Of a stretch of DNA of 34,496 nt, positions 25,470 through 31,274 are shown one piece after another. The notes under the pieces are model-generated. The model was not told where the DNA came from. It saw only the letters and a program-made list of their open reading frames with translations, and ran no database searches. This stretch comes from a virus, in IMG/VR virus record IMGVR_UViG_3300021057_000028, positions 1-34,496 of that record; one strand, 5' to 3'. The position numbers and the translations under genes are program-made. Each line of letters begins with the position of its first letter. Within the stretch, counting starts at the first letter, position 1.

Positions 25470-25622
25470 TCAGCGATTCGATCCATGCGGGACATACGGC
25501 ACCTCGTTGACGACGCGAACGAGGCGCGTCCACGCGAGCAACCGCTCGGTGGAGTCCTCGTCCGACAGGATGAAATCGCGGATGGCCTGTACGAGCGCGT
25601 CGGTGCGCTCGTACTCCGGCCC
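25470..25622 (-). pseudogene. Start-less coding stretch of 50 codons after an in-frame UGA
   Basis: Directly after the stop of the small membrane-protein gene, the same frame stays open for 50 codons to a TGA at 25472-25470. About 43 of these 50 codons end in G or C, as in neighbouring genes. The translation is a plausible charged amphipathic chain (TDALVQAIRDFILSDEDSTE, then RLLAWTRLVRVVNEVPYVPH). There is no ATG or GTG start early in the frame, and the first possible TTG is at codon 28. The other two frames have poor third-position bias. It may be the second half of one 81-codon gene split by a nonsense change or read through at UGA, a gene whose GTG start is lost to a one-base change, or a sequencing error. 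Confidence 0.5.
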
Positions 25623-25715
25623 TCACGGATCGAGCCCCTGACTCGCCCACGCCAGGACGACGGCCGACAGGAGCGCGAGCACGAACCCGCCGAGGCAGGC
25701 GAGGACGACAATCAT
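25623..25715 (-). CDS. Very small single-span membrane protein (30 residues)
   Basis: It is encoded from an ATG at 25713-25715 that overlaps the stop of the zinc-ribbon gene (ATGA). Residues 2-24 form one hydrophobic membrane helix (LACLGGFVLALLSAVVLAWA) with a short polar end. It resembles phage inner-membrane micropeptides but is too short to be a conventional holin. The reading frame continues after its UGA as a strongly coding stretch, so a longer product is possible. Function is unknown. Confidence 0.45.
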   Translation of the reverse strand: MIVVLACLGGFVLALLSAVVLAWASQGLDP

Positions 25716-25900
25716 GCGGTGCCGTCCTTCAGCGCCTTGCGTCGCTTCGCCTGCGCATTCTTGATGGCACCTTCGCGCCCGCTCTTGCACTTGGCGCACT
25801 CGACCGGCCATTGCGTTTTGGGGTCGACGGCCACGCCCGTGGCTCGGCAATCCGAGCACTCGGGCCACTGCACGTACTTCATCCACACCGGGTCAGTCAT
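25712..25900 (-). CDS. Small zinc-ribbon-like protein
   Basis: This 62-residue protein has CSDC (about residues 15-18) and CAKC (35-38), spaced as in a compact zinc ribbon, and a Lys-rich tail (AIKNAQAKRRKALKDG). It has a clear ribosome binding site, AGGAGG six bases before the ATG at 25898-25900. Longer open frames upstream lack it. As a small basic zinc protein next to an integrase it is a candidate directionality factor or regulator, but that is only inference. Confidence 0.6.
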   Translation of the reverse strand: MTDPVWMKYVQWPECSDCRATGVAVDPKTQWPVECAKCKSGREGAIKNAQAKRRKALKDGTA

Positions 25901-25913
25901 CGCAGGCCTCCTT

Positions 25914-26150
25914 TCAGCATCCCGCCACCGGGATGCGCGGGCAGGGGTTGCCGGCGCTGGTGCTCCACGGCACGGAGATCGGCCCACGACGAGCGCGCGC
26001 GATGAGCACGTCGTCCTCGCAGCGCACCACGCTCCACGCCATCGGGTCCTCGCGCATCCGCTTGGTCGCCACCTCCGCGTGCTCGCACCACGCGAGGAAC
26101 TCGCCCTGACCGTCCAGCACCACGAAGCCCTTCTTGGTCACGTTCTGCAT
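25914..26150 (-). CDS. Small hypothetical protein, first gene of the minus early operon after the control region
   Basis: This 78-residue protein is mixed alpha/beta: QNVTKKGFVVLDGQGEFLAW, then AEVATKRMREDPMAWSVVRC, and a Pro-rich end (VPWSTSAGNPCPRIPV). The ATG at 26148-26150 follows GGTGGAGAG, a reasonable Shine-Dalgarno. It begins the operon that holds the integrase, helicase and nuclease. I do not recognise a family. A regulator or an excisionase-like role cannot be excluded, but there is no helix-turn-helix signature. Confidence 0.55.
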   Translation of the reverse strand: MQNVTKKGFVVLDGQGEFLAWCEHAEVATKRMREDPMAWSVVRCEDDVLIARARRGPISVPWSTSAGNPCPRIPVAGC

Positions 26151-26340
26151 CTCTCCACCCCTGATCGGTTGTCAGCCTGCTACCTATTTTCGACTCGTGT
26201 ATTCCGCATGCATCGTTCGTGTTCAGTAGAAGTCGCTGCGGCACCGTTCAGCGACGGAGGGACTGTTACGCTCTGCGCGCGCGTGCACCCCTGAACACCG
26301 CAGACAAATGAACGCGGCTTGCGTGCCGCACGCTCGTGCT
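26151..26340. promoter_or_regulatory. Non-coding region between the Cro-like gene and the integrase operon
   Basis: This 190-bp stretch holds no supported gene. It contains an inverted repeat GTCGCTG/CAGCGAC (26232-26238, 26249-26255), a wider pair GTGTTCAG/CTGAACAC (26219-26226, 26291-26298) and an A/T-rich patch at 26190-26220. A promoter for the minus operon is likely here, but I cannot place -35 and -10 elements with confidence. The inverted repeat also has hairpin character and could terminate the Cro-like message. An attP site for the serine integrase, which usually lies near its gene, could be here. Confidence 0.4.
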
Positions 26341-26577
26341 TCAGCTTCCGGTGGCGTCGAGGTTGGGCGACGAGTCCGCCGCCACGAGCCAGTCCTCGAC
26401 GGGGATGTCAGTCACCTTCCGGATTGCGACCGCCACATGCAACGGGACGGGGTGGCCCAGAATCCACCGCGACACGTTCTGCTGGCTTTCGCCGATCTCT
26501 GCCGCGAACGTCGCCTGCTTGTGCCCGTGGTCTTTCAACCACTGGCGCAGGCGCGCGCCTCCACGTTTCTGCTCCAT
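26341..26577 (-). CDS. Cro-like XRE-family helix-turn-helix regulator
   Basis: This 78-residue protein has an XRE-type helix-turn-helix at about residues 19-40 (KQATFAAEIGESQQNVSRWI), preceded by a helix (RLRQWLKDHG) and followed by AVAIRKVTDIPVEDWL. This is the pattern of small Cro or C2-type regulators (lambda Cro, YdaS-like). It is transcribed away from the larger repressor gene across an 83-bp gap, the usual divergent immunity arrangement. It probably promotes lytic growth by shutting off the repressor promoter and turning down its own. The two symmetric GTAC dyads lie just upstream of its start. The call as Cro rather than CII or excisionase rests on size and position. Confidence 0.75.
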   Translation of the reverse strand: MEQKRGGARLRQWLKDHGHKQATFAAEIGESQQNVSRWILGHPVPLHVAVAIRKVTDIPVEDWLVAADSSPNLDATGS

Positions 26578-26579
26578 GC

Positions 26580-26597
26580 GTACGCCATAACACGTAC
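26580..26597. promoter_or_regulatory. Operator-like dyad O1
   Basis: The sequence is GTACG, eight bases, CGTAC: a perfect 5-bp inverted repeat. It sits directly upstream of the Cro-like start. Its centre is 22 bp from that of O2, about two helical turns, which would let dimers bind cooperatively on one face. Confidence 0.55.
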
Positions 26598-26601
26598 AGA
26601 C

Positions 26602-26619
26602 GTACCGCGCTAGTGGTAC
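26602..26619. promoter_or_regulatory. Operator-like dyad O2
   Basis: The sequence is GTACC, eight bases, GGTAC: the same spacing as O1 and O3 with a compensatory change in both arms (C/G swapped). The symmetric change supports selection for dyad symmetry rather than chance. Confidence 0.55.
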
Positions 26620-26660
26620 ACGATTGCGCGTAAACCGAGACCGTACCTATCCTCGCGACA

Positions 26661-27140
26661 ATGCCTGCGAAACCCGTATTCACCGAGGAGCAGTACGAAA
26701 TTCTCCACAGTGCCGCTAGGCGCGTTTGGAAGACGAAGTTCCAGGCCGAGGGCAAGACGCAGAAGGAGATGGCGTTCGCGCTGGGCGTGTCGCAGCAGAC
26801 CGTCTCGAACCTGTTGAAGGGCACGTATCGGCCCGGGCTGAAGGTCGCGACGGAGATCGCCATTCTCGACGGGAAGGAGCTCGAGGACCTCATCGGGGAT
26901 TTTGCGGCGCCAGGCGCTGCGGCCGTCGCGCTGATGAACGGCGGCCTTGCCTCGCACCCGTTCGCGAATCTCGATGTTTGTATCCAGTTCTTCGCGAGCT
27001 CGAAGCACTGGAGTCCGTGGACGATTGCGGCCGCGCGCGCGGGCTTCTTCGGGAACGCCGACTTCGCACCGCCGGAATGGGCAGGGAAACTGGATCACTT
27101 GGAAAAGGCGCTGGAACGCGCAAGAAAGGGGGCCGCGTGA
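26661..27140 (+). CDS. CI-like prophage repressor with N-terminal XRE HTH
   Basis: This 159-residue protein has a helix-turn-helix at about residues 33-52 (TQKEMAFALGVSQQTVSNLL), an XRE/lambda-repressor-like DNA-binding domain placed after a 30-residue lead helix. The C-terminal 80 residues are helical and aromatic (NLDVCIQFFASSKHWSPWTI) and show no LexA-type Ala-Gly cleavage site or Ser/Lys dyad, so it is not an SOS-cleavable repressor of the lambda kind. Position, divergent from a small Cro-like gene and with symmetric operators in between, supports a lysogeny repressor. No Shine-Dalgarno is seen before the ATG. It shares a GTGA overlap with the downstream lipoprotein gene, so the two are co-expressed. 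Confidence 0.7.
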   Translation: MPAKPVFTEEQYEILHSAARRVWKTKFQAEGKTQKEMAFALGVSQQTVSNLLKGTYRPGLKVATEIAILDGKELEDLIGDFAAPGAAAVALMNGGLASHPFANLDVCIQFFASSKHWSPWTIAAARAGFFGNADFAPPEWAGKLDHLEKALERARKGAA

Positions 27141-27562
27141 AGCGACTGCTCGCGGTGATGCTGCTCGCAGGGTGCGACCCGCACTATGCGACGCATCCCG
27201 TTCGACCAGACGATGAGGAGGCCTGGAAGGGACAACCCATCATCGAAATCGAGAAACACGGCGTCTTCTCGACGCTGGAACGACAGGAACGGACCCTTTC
27301 CGACGGCACTCATTGGTGGGTTTTCCAGCAGTGTCGCCAGGGCAACGTCGAGTGCCGCACCGGCACCTTCGCCACCCCAGGACCAGGCGGACAAGCTGTC
27401 GTTGGCGGCTCCCGAACTACGTGCTCTGGCGGCAACGTTCGATGCTGCTTTCACCAGTTCACCATCGAGGAGGGCCGCGTCGCCGAGTATCACGCTCGTG
27501 GCGACTGCTGGGTGAACTGCGAGATGCGTCCGCCTGCCGTCGCGAAAGCCTGCCGGTACTAG
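27137..27562 (+). CDS. Cys-rich lipoprotein, candidate lysogenic-conversion or exclusion factor
   Basis: The product is 141 residues from a GTG at 27137-27139 that overlaps the repressor stop. Longer frames upstream are shadows of the repressor. The N-terminus has a short basic start, a hydrophobic helix and a lipobox LLAGC ending at Cys13, the signature for lipoprotein signal peptidase. The mature part has eight further Cys residues (CRQGNVEC, TTCSGGNVRCC, CWVNCEMRP, KAC), enough for four disulfides, which fits an exported protein. Because it is co-transcribed with the repressor it is likely made in the lysogen. Known prophage lipoproteins of this setting block superinfection or alter the cell surface, and that role is inferred here. 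No family is recognised. Confidence 0.65.
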   Translation: MKRLLAVMLLAGCDPHYATHPVRPDDEEAWKGQPIIEIEKHGVFSTLERQERTLSDGTHWWVFQQCRQGNVECRTGTFATPGPGGQAVVGGSRTTCSGGNVRCCFHQFTIEEGRVAEYHARGDCWVNCEMRPPAVAKACRY

Positions 27563-27657
27563 CCGGACCGTCGAAAGAACGGAATTTTCGCAGCCGCTTT
27601 CCAGTAGCGGTTTCGCCGGCGTACGCGCGTTGCACGTGAAACGCACGTCCGTACGCC
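27563..27657 (+). other. Non-coding leader, repressor operon end to early promoter
   Basis: A short inverted repeat CCGCT/AGCGG (27594-27598, 27606-27610) followed by TTT could be a weak terminator for the repressor-lipoprotein message. GGCGTACG (27619-27626) and CGTACGCC (27650-27657) form a wide inverted repeat that includes one arm of O3. I see no open frame that looks coding here. Confidence 0.3.
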
Positions 27658-27668
27658 TTGACGCGTAC
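27651..27668. promoter_or_regulatory. Operator-like dyad O3 over the early promoter
   Basis: GTACGCCTTGACGCGTAC has arms GTACG and CGTAC separated by eight bases (CGTACG on both sides if extended by one). It matches O1 and O2 in length, spacing and arm sequence. The -35 hexamer TTGACG (27658-27663) lies inside it, so binding would block RNA polymerase. No other place I checked has this arrangement. Confidence 0.6.
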
Positions 27669-27685
27669 GCATAGACGCGTATAGT
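27658..27685 (+). promoter_or_regulatory. Early promoter (sigma-70 type) of the plus-strand operon
   Basis: TTGACG (27658-27663, five of six bases of the -35 consensus), a 16-bp spacer and TATAGT (27680-27685, five of six of the -10 consensus) make the best promoter seen in the window. Transcription would start near 27692. The first gene has GGAGG and an ATG at 27710, about 18 bases after that. The direct repeat GACGCGTA (27660-27667, 27674-27681) adds further symmetry. Its overlap with the O3 dyad suggests repression in the lysogen. Confidence 0.75.
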
Positions 27686-27709
27686 CCTCCCATCACGATG
27701 GAGGACGCG

Positions 27710-28003
27710 ATGGCGAAGGACAAGGACGAGGGGGTGAGTCCGACGGTGAGCGAGTCGGCGCTGGGAGCGCTGCTCGACTCGGAGCCGCAGTTGCTGCCGC
27801 AGCACTGGAAGGCGCCGAAGGGCCTCGGCGAGGCGCTCTGCGGTTCGTTCGGGCCGCAGTCGTACACGCGCATCGGCGTGACGTGCGTGGACTGCCGGCG
27901 CGCGCTCGCGAAGCCGCGGAAGACGCGCGCACCGCGCCTCACCGACGAGGACGGCATCGACGAACCGTGGGAGCGCGCGATGGTGCGCGGGGGCCGCCGA
28001 TGA
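27710..28003 (+). CDS. First gene of plus early operon, small protein with CxxC, unknown function
   Basis: The product is 97 residues from the ATG at 27710, preceded by GGAGG five bases upstream. An ATG at 27698 has no such site and would be only a few bases from the predicted transcript start. The protein is acidic and Ser-rich at the N-terminus (KDEGVSPTVSESALGALL), with one CVDC (about residues 59-62) and a basic end (RRALAKPRKTRAPR). No family is recognised. Genes in this place are often anti-host or regulatory. Confidence 0.55.
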   Translation: MAKDKDEGVSPTVSESALGALLDSEPQLLPQHWKAPKGLGEALCGSFGPQSYTRIGVTCVDCRRALAKPRKTRAPRLTDEDGIDEPWERAMVRGGRR

Positions 28004-28254
28004 CCACGCCGAACGGCTCCCGGGCGGCGCAGCCCGCGGTCGACCCGACCGACCTCGACAACGCGCTCGGCATCCTGCGCTCGCTCGCGCATCGCATCGA
28101 CCGCGAGAACCGCGATCTCGCCCACCAGGTGAAGAAGGTCTCCGCGCAGTACCTCGACGCGCTCGACGAGGTGCACGCTCTCCGCGAGCAGATCCGCGTC
28201 AAGGACCAGATGATCGAGGAGCTCCAGGCCCTCACCGCACGGAGGCGCAAGTGA
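28000..28254 (+). CDS. Small coiled-coil protein, unknown function
   Basis: This 84-residue protein starts at an ATG that overlaps the preceding stop (ATGA). From residue 16 it is one charged helix with regular hydrophobic spacing (ALGILRSLAHRIDRENRDLA, LDEVHALREQIRVKDQMIEE), a two-stranded coiled coil. It contains no Cys. Probable oligomer; role unknown, early operon accessory. Confidence 0.5.
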   Translation: MTTPNGSRAAQPAVDPTDLDNALGILRSLAHRIDRENRDLAHQVKKVSAQYLDALDEVHALREQIRVKDQMIEELQALTARRRK

Positions 28255-28523
28255 GCACCCGCTACGAGGCCGTCGCCACCGTCACTATCGCCGGTGACGA
28301 GGCCGACCACCGCGTCCGCGCACACGTCGAGGTCGAGCCGTCGCGCTCCCACGGCTGGTCAGCCACCATCGACGGAAGCATCGAGGTGCTCGTCGACGGT
28401 CGGTGGGTCGACATCGACGACGCGGGCCTCGACGCTCAGGACCGCGAGCGCGTGGAGGACGTGCTCTGCGAGCTCGCGCTCGACGACGACACGGACCAGT
28501 GCGTCGAATGGGGGATGGCGTGA
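28251..28523 (+). CDS. Small acidic beta protein, unknown function
   Basis: This 90-residue protein starts with GTG, overlapping the previous stop. The first half is strand-like (YEAVATVTIAGDEADHRVRA, WSATIDGSIEVLVDG) and the second half is very acidic (DIDDAGLDAQDRERVEDVLC, LALDDDTDQCVEWG), with a net negative charge. DNA-mimic proteins and anti-restriction factors share this kind of acidity, but there is no homology to cite. It precedes the exonuclease gene with a 4-base overlap. Confidence 0.5.
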   Translation: MSTRYEAVATVTIAGDEADHRVRAHVEVEPSRSHGWSATIDGSIEVLVDGRWVDIDDAGLDAQDRERVEDVLCELALDDDTDQCVEWGMA

Positions 28524-29533
28524 GCGCCGTCGTCCTCCCGATGCCGGACGGGCGCATCGCCCTCCGCGTCGTCACCACGAGCGAGCTCCGCGCCAATCGC
28601 GCCTGCGCGCGTCGTCACCGCTACGCGTACGTGCTCCGGCGCCGGCCGCGCGCGGTCGCGGACGTGCTCCGGTTCGGGACGCTCTGGCACATCGGGCAGG
28701 AGCACTGGTGGCTGGAGAGCGGCAGCCCTGCTGCGAAGCTCGAAGCCGCGGTCACCGCGATGCGCGTGCAGGAGGCGTACGACCCGTACGCGCTCGTGAT
28801 GGCCGAGGAGCTCATGGTCGCGTACACGGCCAGGTGGGGCGATTCGGACCTGCGCGCGCTCGCGGTGGAGGTGCCGTTCGAGGCGCCGCTCGTCAACCCG
28901 GAGACGGGTGCCGCGTCGCGGACGTTCAAGGTCGGCGGGAAGATCGACGTCATCGTCGAGAACGCCCATCACGAGACGTTCGTGATGGAGCACAAGACGA
29001 CGGGCGCGGACATCGAGGAAGGCTCGACGTACTGGAAGAAGGTACGCGCGCTCGACGGTCAGGTGTCCACGTACGACGCGGGCGCGCGCACGCTCGGCTA
29101 CGACGTCAAGGCCTGCATCTACGACGTGGTCCGCAAGCCCGGGCTCCGGCCGCTGCGCGCGACGCCGGTGGAGGCGAGGAAGTACACCGCTGCCGGACGC
29201 CTCTACGCGAACCAGCGCGAGCGCGACGAGACTCCTGAGGAGTACCGCCTTCGCATCCGCGAGGAGCTGCATGAGAAGCCCGAGCGGTACTTCGCGCGAG
29301 GGGAGATCGTGAGGCTCGAACAAGACGCCCGCGAGCACGCCTTCGACATGTGGCAGCAGACGCGCCTGATGCGCGAGGCCGAGCTCAGCGGCTTCGCTCC
29401 ACGCAACCCCGACGCCTGCGCGCAGTTCGGCACGTGCCCGTACTTCGGCGTGTGCTCGGGCGAGGCGTCGATCGACGACGAAACACTTTTCCGCACCGCA
29501 CCTACCGCACACGAGGAGCTCGAGACCGAATGA
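28520..29533 (+). CDS. RecB/Cas4-like PD-(D/E)XK exonuclease with probable Fe-S cluster
   Basis: The product is 337 residues from a GTG at 28520-28522 (GTGA overlap); the longer frame from 28403 is a shadow. Nuclease motifs are GGKIDVI (139-145, Asp143), FVMEHKT (154-160, Glu157 and Lys159) and QVSTY (181-185), in the order of RecB-like nucleases. Four Cys, C29 near the N-terminus and C300, C306, C312 near the end, match the AddB/Cas4 arrangement of a 4Fe-4S cluster that closes the domain. GTLWHIGQ adds the N-terminal His. Such exonucleases resect DNA ends for recombination. The next two genes, a Sak4-like ATPase and an SSB-like protein, support a phage recombination module. Confidence 0.85.
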   Translation: MSAVVLPMPDGRIALRVVTTSELRANRACARRHRYAYVLRRRPRAVADVLRFGTLWHIGQEHWWLESGSPAAKLEAAVTAMRVQEAYDPYALVMAEELMVAYTARWGDSDLRALAVEVPFEAPLVNPETGAASRTFKVGGKIDVIVENAHHETFVMEHKTTGADIEEGSTYWKKVRALDGQVSTYDAGARTLGYDVKACIYDVVRKPGLRPLRATPVEARKYTAAGRLYANQRERDETPEEYRLRIREELHEKPERYFARGEIVRLEQDAREHAFDMWQQTRLMREAELSGFAPRNPDACAQFGTCPYFGVCSGEASIDDETLFRTAPTAHEELETE

Positions 29534-30495
29534 CCGCACCTGAGAAACGCATCGCGCCCGCACCCGCACCCCCCAAGCGCAAGTACGTCCTCGATGACGT
29601 CCGCCGCGGCAAGCTCGACGTCGCTCAGCGCGTCCTCGGCTTCGGCGGTGAGAAGGTCGGCAAGTCAACCTGGGCGAGCGGCGCACCCGGCGCGGTGTTC
29701 CTCTGCCCGGAAAACGGCACGCCGCACCTCGACATCGAGCGGCTGCCGACGCCAGAGACCTGGGACGACCTGTTCGAGGTGCTGTCGCTCGTCGAGACGG
29801 TCGACCGCTGGCGCACGCTGGTCATCGACCCGGTGAATTGGCTCGAAGAACTCTGCTGGGCGCGCGTCGTCGGCGGCCCGCAGGCACGCCCGACGGAGAA
29901 CACGCGCGACCAGATCGAGAAGCACGGCGGCGGCTTCATGAAAGGCTACGAGGCGGCGGTCTCGCACTGGCGCAACCTCGTCAACGTGCTCGAAAAGCAG
30001 CACTACGCGCGCGGCCGGAACGTCGTGTTCCTCGCGCATGCGGACGTGAAGATGTTCCGAGATCCGGCGGGCGCCGAGTACGCGAGATACGTGCCGTGGC
30101 TGCACCACAAGGCTGCGGGGCTGCTCAAGCAATGGGTGGACGACGTCCTGTTCTTCCGCCACGAGGTGCTCGCGAAGGCCGAGGGCGGCAAGACCATCGC
30201 CGTCGCCACGGGCGACCACATCATCCACACGGAGTGGAATAAGGCGTGGGACGCCGGCAACCGCTCGTCGCTCCCGCCCGAGCTCCCGATGAGCTGGGCC
30301 GCGTACTGGGAGGCCGTCGAGGCAGGGCGCCATCGCGTGCCGGCGCTGCTCGCGGAGATCGAGCAGCTCGTCCGGGAGATCAACGACCCCGAGGTGACGA
30401 AGAAGGCCAAGGCGGCGGTCAGCGAGGCGAAGGAAAGCGCCGAGCGGCTCGCCGAGATCGCAAACGCACTCCGCATCAAGAAAGAAGGGAAATGA
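29530..30495 (+). CDS. Sak4-like RecA-fold ATPase (single-strand annealing / recombination)
   Basis: The product is 321 residues from the ATG at 29530-29532 (ATGA overlap with the exonuclease). A canonical P-loop GGEKVGKST (39-47) and a Walker B RTLVIDPVNW (95-104) identify the phage AAA_24/RecA-like class. The core continues with NVVFLAHADVKMFRDPAGAE (sensor strand) and a C-terminal helical tail (KKAKAAVSEAKESAERLAEI). These proteins are the Sak4 group, ATP-dependent single-strand annealing or strand-exchange factors. They are commonly followed by an SSB-like gene, as here. It probably loads on the ends made by the upstream nuclease. Confidence 0.8.
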   Translation: MTAPEKRIAPAPAPPKRKYVLDDVRRGKLDVAQRVLGFGGEKVGKSTWASGAPGAVFLCPENGTPHLDIERLPTPETWDDLFEVLSLVETVDRWRTLVIDPVNWLEELCWARVVGGPQARPTENTRDQIEKHGGGFMKGYEAAVSHWRNLVNVLEKQHYARGRNVVFLAHADVKMFRDPAGAEYARYVPWLHHKAAGLLKQWVDDVLFFRHEVLAKAEGGKTIAVATGDHIIHTEWNKAWDAGNRSSLPPELPMSWAAYWEAVEAGRHRVPALLAEIEQLVREINDPEVTKKAKAAVSEAKESAERLAEIANALRIKKEGK

Positions 30496-30944
30496 CCATG
30501 AGCATCCAGGCAGGCACCTATCGCGCTCGCGCCGTCGCGGGCTCGGAGCAGTACGGGCAGACGAGCAAGGGCAACGACCAGATCGTGATCGACCTCGAGT
30601 TGATCGACATCGGGGAGCGCGTCTCGACGTTCCTCGTCTTCAGCGACGCGGCTGCGAAGTACAGCCTGGAGCGCCTGCGCGCGCTCGGGTGGTCGAGCAA
30701 CGATCTGTCCGACCTCTCGGGCATCGACGCAAACGAGGTCGACGTCGAAGTGAAGTACGAGGAGTACCAGGGCGAGCAGAAGATGAAGGTCCAGATCCGC
30801 ACCGGCAACGGCGTGAAGCTCAAGGACCAGCTCGACGACAAGGCGAAGAAGGCGTTCGCGGCGAAGTACAAGTCGCTCGCGGCGACGACGCCCGCGCCTG
30901 GCGGTGTCGCGCCGAAGGCCGACGCGTCGAAGGTGACGTTCTGA
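30492..30944 (+). CDS. SSB-like single-stranded DNA-binding protein
   Basis: This 150-residue protein starts at an ATG overlapping the previous stop (a second ATG lies 6 bases on). The first 110 residues have the beta pattern of phage OB-fold proteins of the DUF669/SSB-like type: AGTYRARAVAGSEQYGQTSK, DQIVIDLELIDIGERVSTFL, EVDVEVKYEEYQGEQKMKVQ. The end is flexible (AATTPAPGGVAPKADASK). Its place right after a Sak4-like ATPase is the usual one. It likely protects single strands made by the exonuclease. Identity beyond the fold and context is not certain. Confidence 0.65.
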   Translation: MTMSIQAGTYRARAVAGSEQYGQTSKGNDQIVIDLELIDIGERVSTFLVFSDAAAKYSLERLRALGWSSNDLSDLSGIDANEVDVEVKYEEYQGEQKMKVQIRTGNGVKLKDQLDDKAKKAFAAKYKSLAATTPAPGGVAPKADASKVTF

Positions 30945-31150
30945 TGGACCGCCCCACCGCTGAGGAGGGGACGGCGGTGGGGCCTCTCGCCTCCGCGCTG
31001 GTCTCCGAGCTCCGCGCGAAGCCCGTGCTCACCGACGCGGAGAGGCTTGCGCGCACGTACGTGACCATCGGGATCGTGCCGTGGCGCGTGTACCGCATCG
31101 GCGGCTACGGCCTGCCCGCGAACGACAACGGAGAGCCCGATGGCGTGTGA
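30944..31150 (+). CDS. Small hypothetical protein
   Basis: The product is 68 residues from the ATG at 30944, which overlaps the previous TGA (TGATG). The N-terminal half is helical (LASALVSELRAKPVLTDAER) and the second half has YVTIGIVPWRVYRIGGYGLP, Tyr/Gly-rich and probably beta. No Cys and no known family. It overlaps the next small gene by 11 bases. Confidence 0.4.
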   Translation: MDRPTAEEGTAVGPLASALVSELRAKPVLTDAERLARTYVTIGIVPWRVYRIGGYGLPANDNGEPDGV

Positions 31151-31274
31151 CCACTACGTGCGCGCGACCAGCGCGGGCGTGCAGTGCCTGCGATGCGGCG
31201 ACGCGTGGCGGCCGTCGCTGTGCAGCCGGATCGTGACGCGCATCGTGATGCTGCTCTGGAGGTGGATGCCATGA
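31140..31274 (+). CDS. Very small protein with Cys-His zinc-like motif and hydrophobic tail
   Basis: The 44-residue frame from the ATG at 31140 ends in the ATGA overlap with the next gene. It contains CDHYV near the start and CLRC (about residues 16-19), a possible four-ligand zinc site, then a hydrophobic end (IVTRIVMLLWRWMP) that could touch a membrane. It lies inside the operon with overlapping junctions on both sides, which supports it being real despite its size. Function unknown. Confidence 0.4.
   Translation: MACDHYVRATSAGVQCLRCGDAWRPSLCSRIVTRIVMLLWRWMP

Larger units (their letters stand above)
26578..26660. promoter_or_regulatory. Divergent operator/promoter region of the lysogeny switch
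   Basis: This 83-bp gap between the divergent regulator genes has five GTAC tetramers, four of which form two symmetric dyads (26580-26597 and 26602-26619). The minus-strand hexamer TGTTAT (26592-26587) lies in the spacer of the first dyad and could be the -10 of the Cro-like gene. On the plus strand TTGCGC (26624-26629) and TACCTA (26644-26649) are weak promoter-like hexamers with poor spacing. The repressor ATG at 26661 has no Shine-Dalgarno, so a leaderless message like that of lambda cI is possible. Confidence 0.5.

Noticed and set aside
25322-25495. Short minus frame starting at 25495 overlapping the integrase start
   Set aside because: The first 16 codons look protein-like, but most of the frame lies within the integrase gene in another frame with poor codon bias; there is no clear ribosome binding site.
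24240-26294. A 684-codon open frame on the plus strand across the integrase and small genes
   Set aside because: Antisense shadow: no domain, no ribosome binding site, and minus-strand genes here have motifs and Shine-Dalgarno sequences.
26341-26577. Excisionase or CII instead of Cro
   Set aside because: The HTH is XRE-type and the gene is divergent from the repressor across paired operators, the normal place for a Cro-like gene; the alternatives are not excluded.
27594-27613. Terminator after the lipoprotein gene
   Set aside because: The stem is only five bp and only three T residues follow; kept as a weak possibility in the non-coding entry and not called as a feature.
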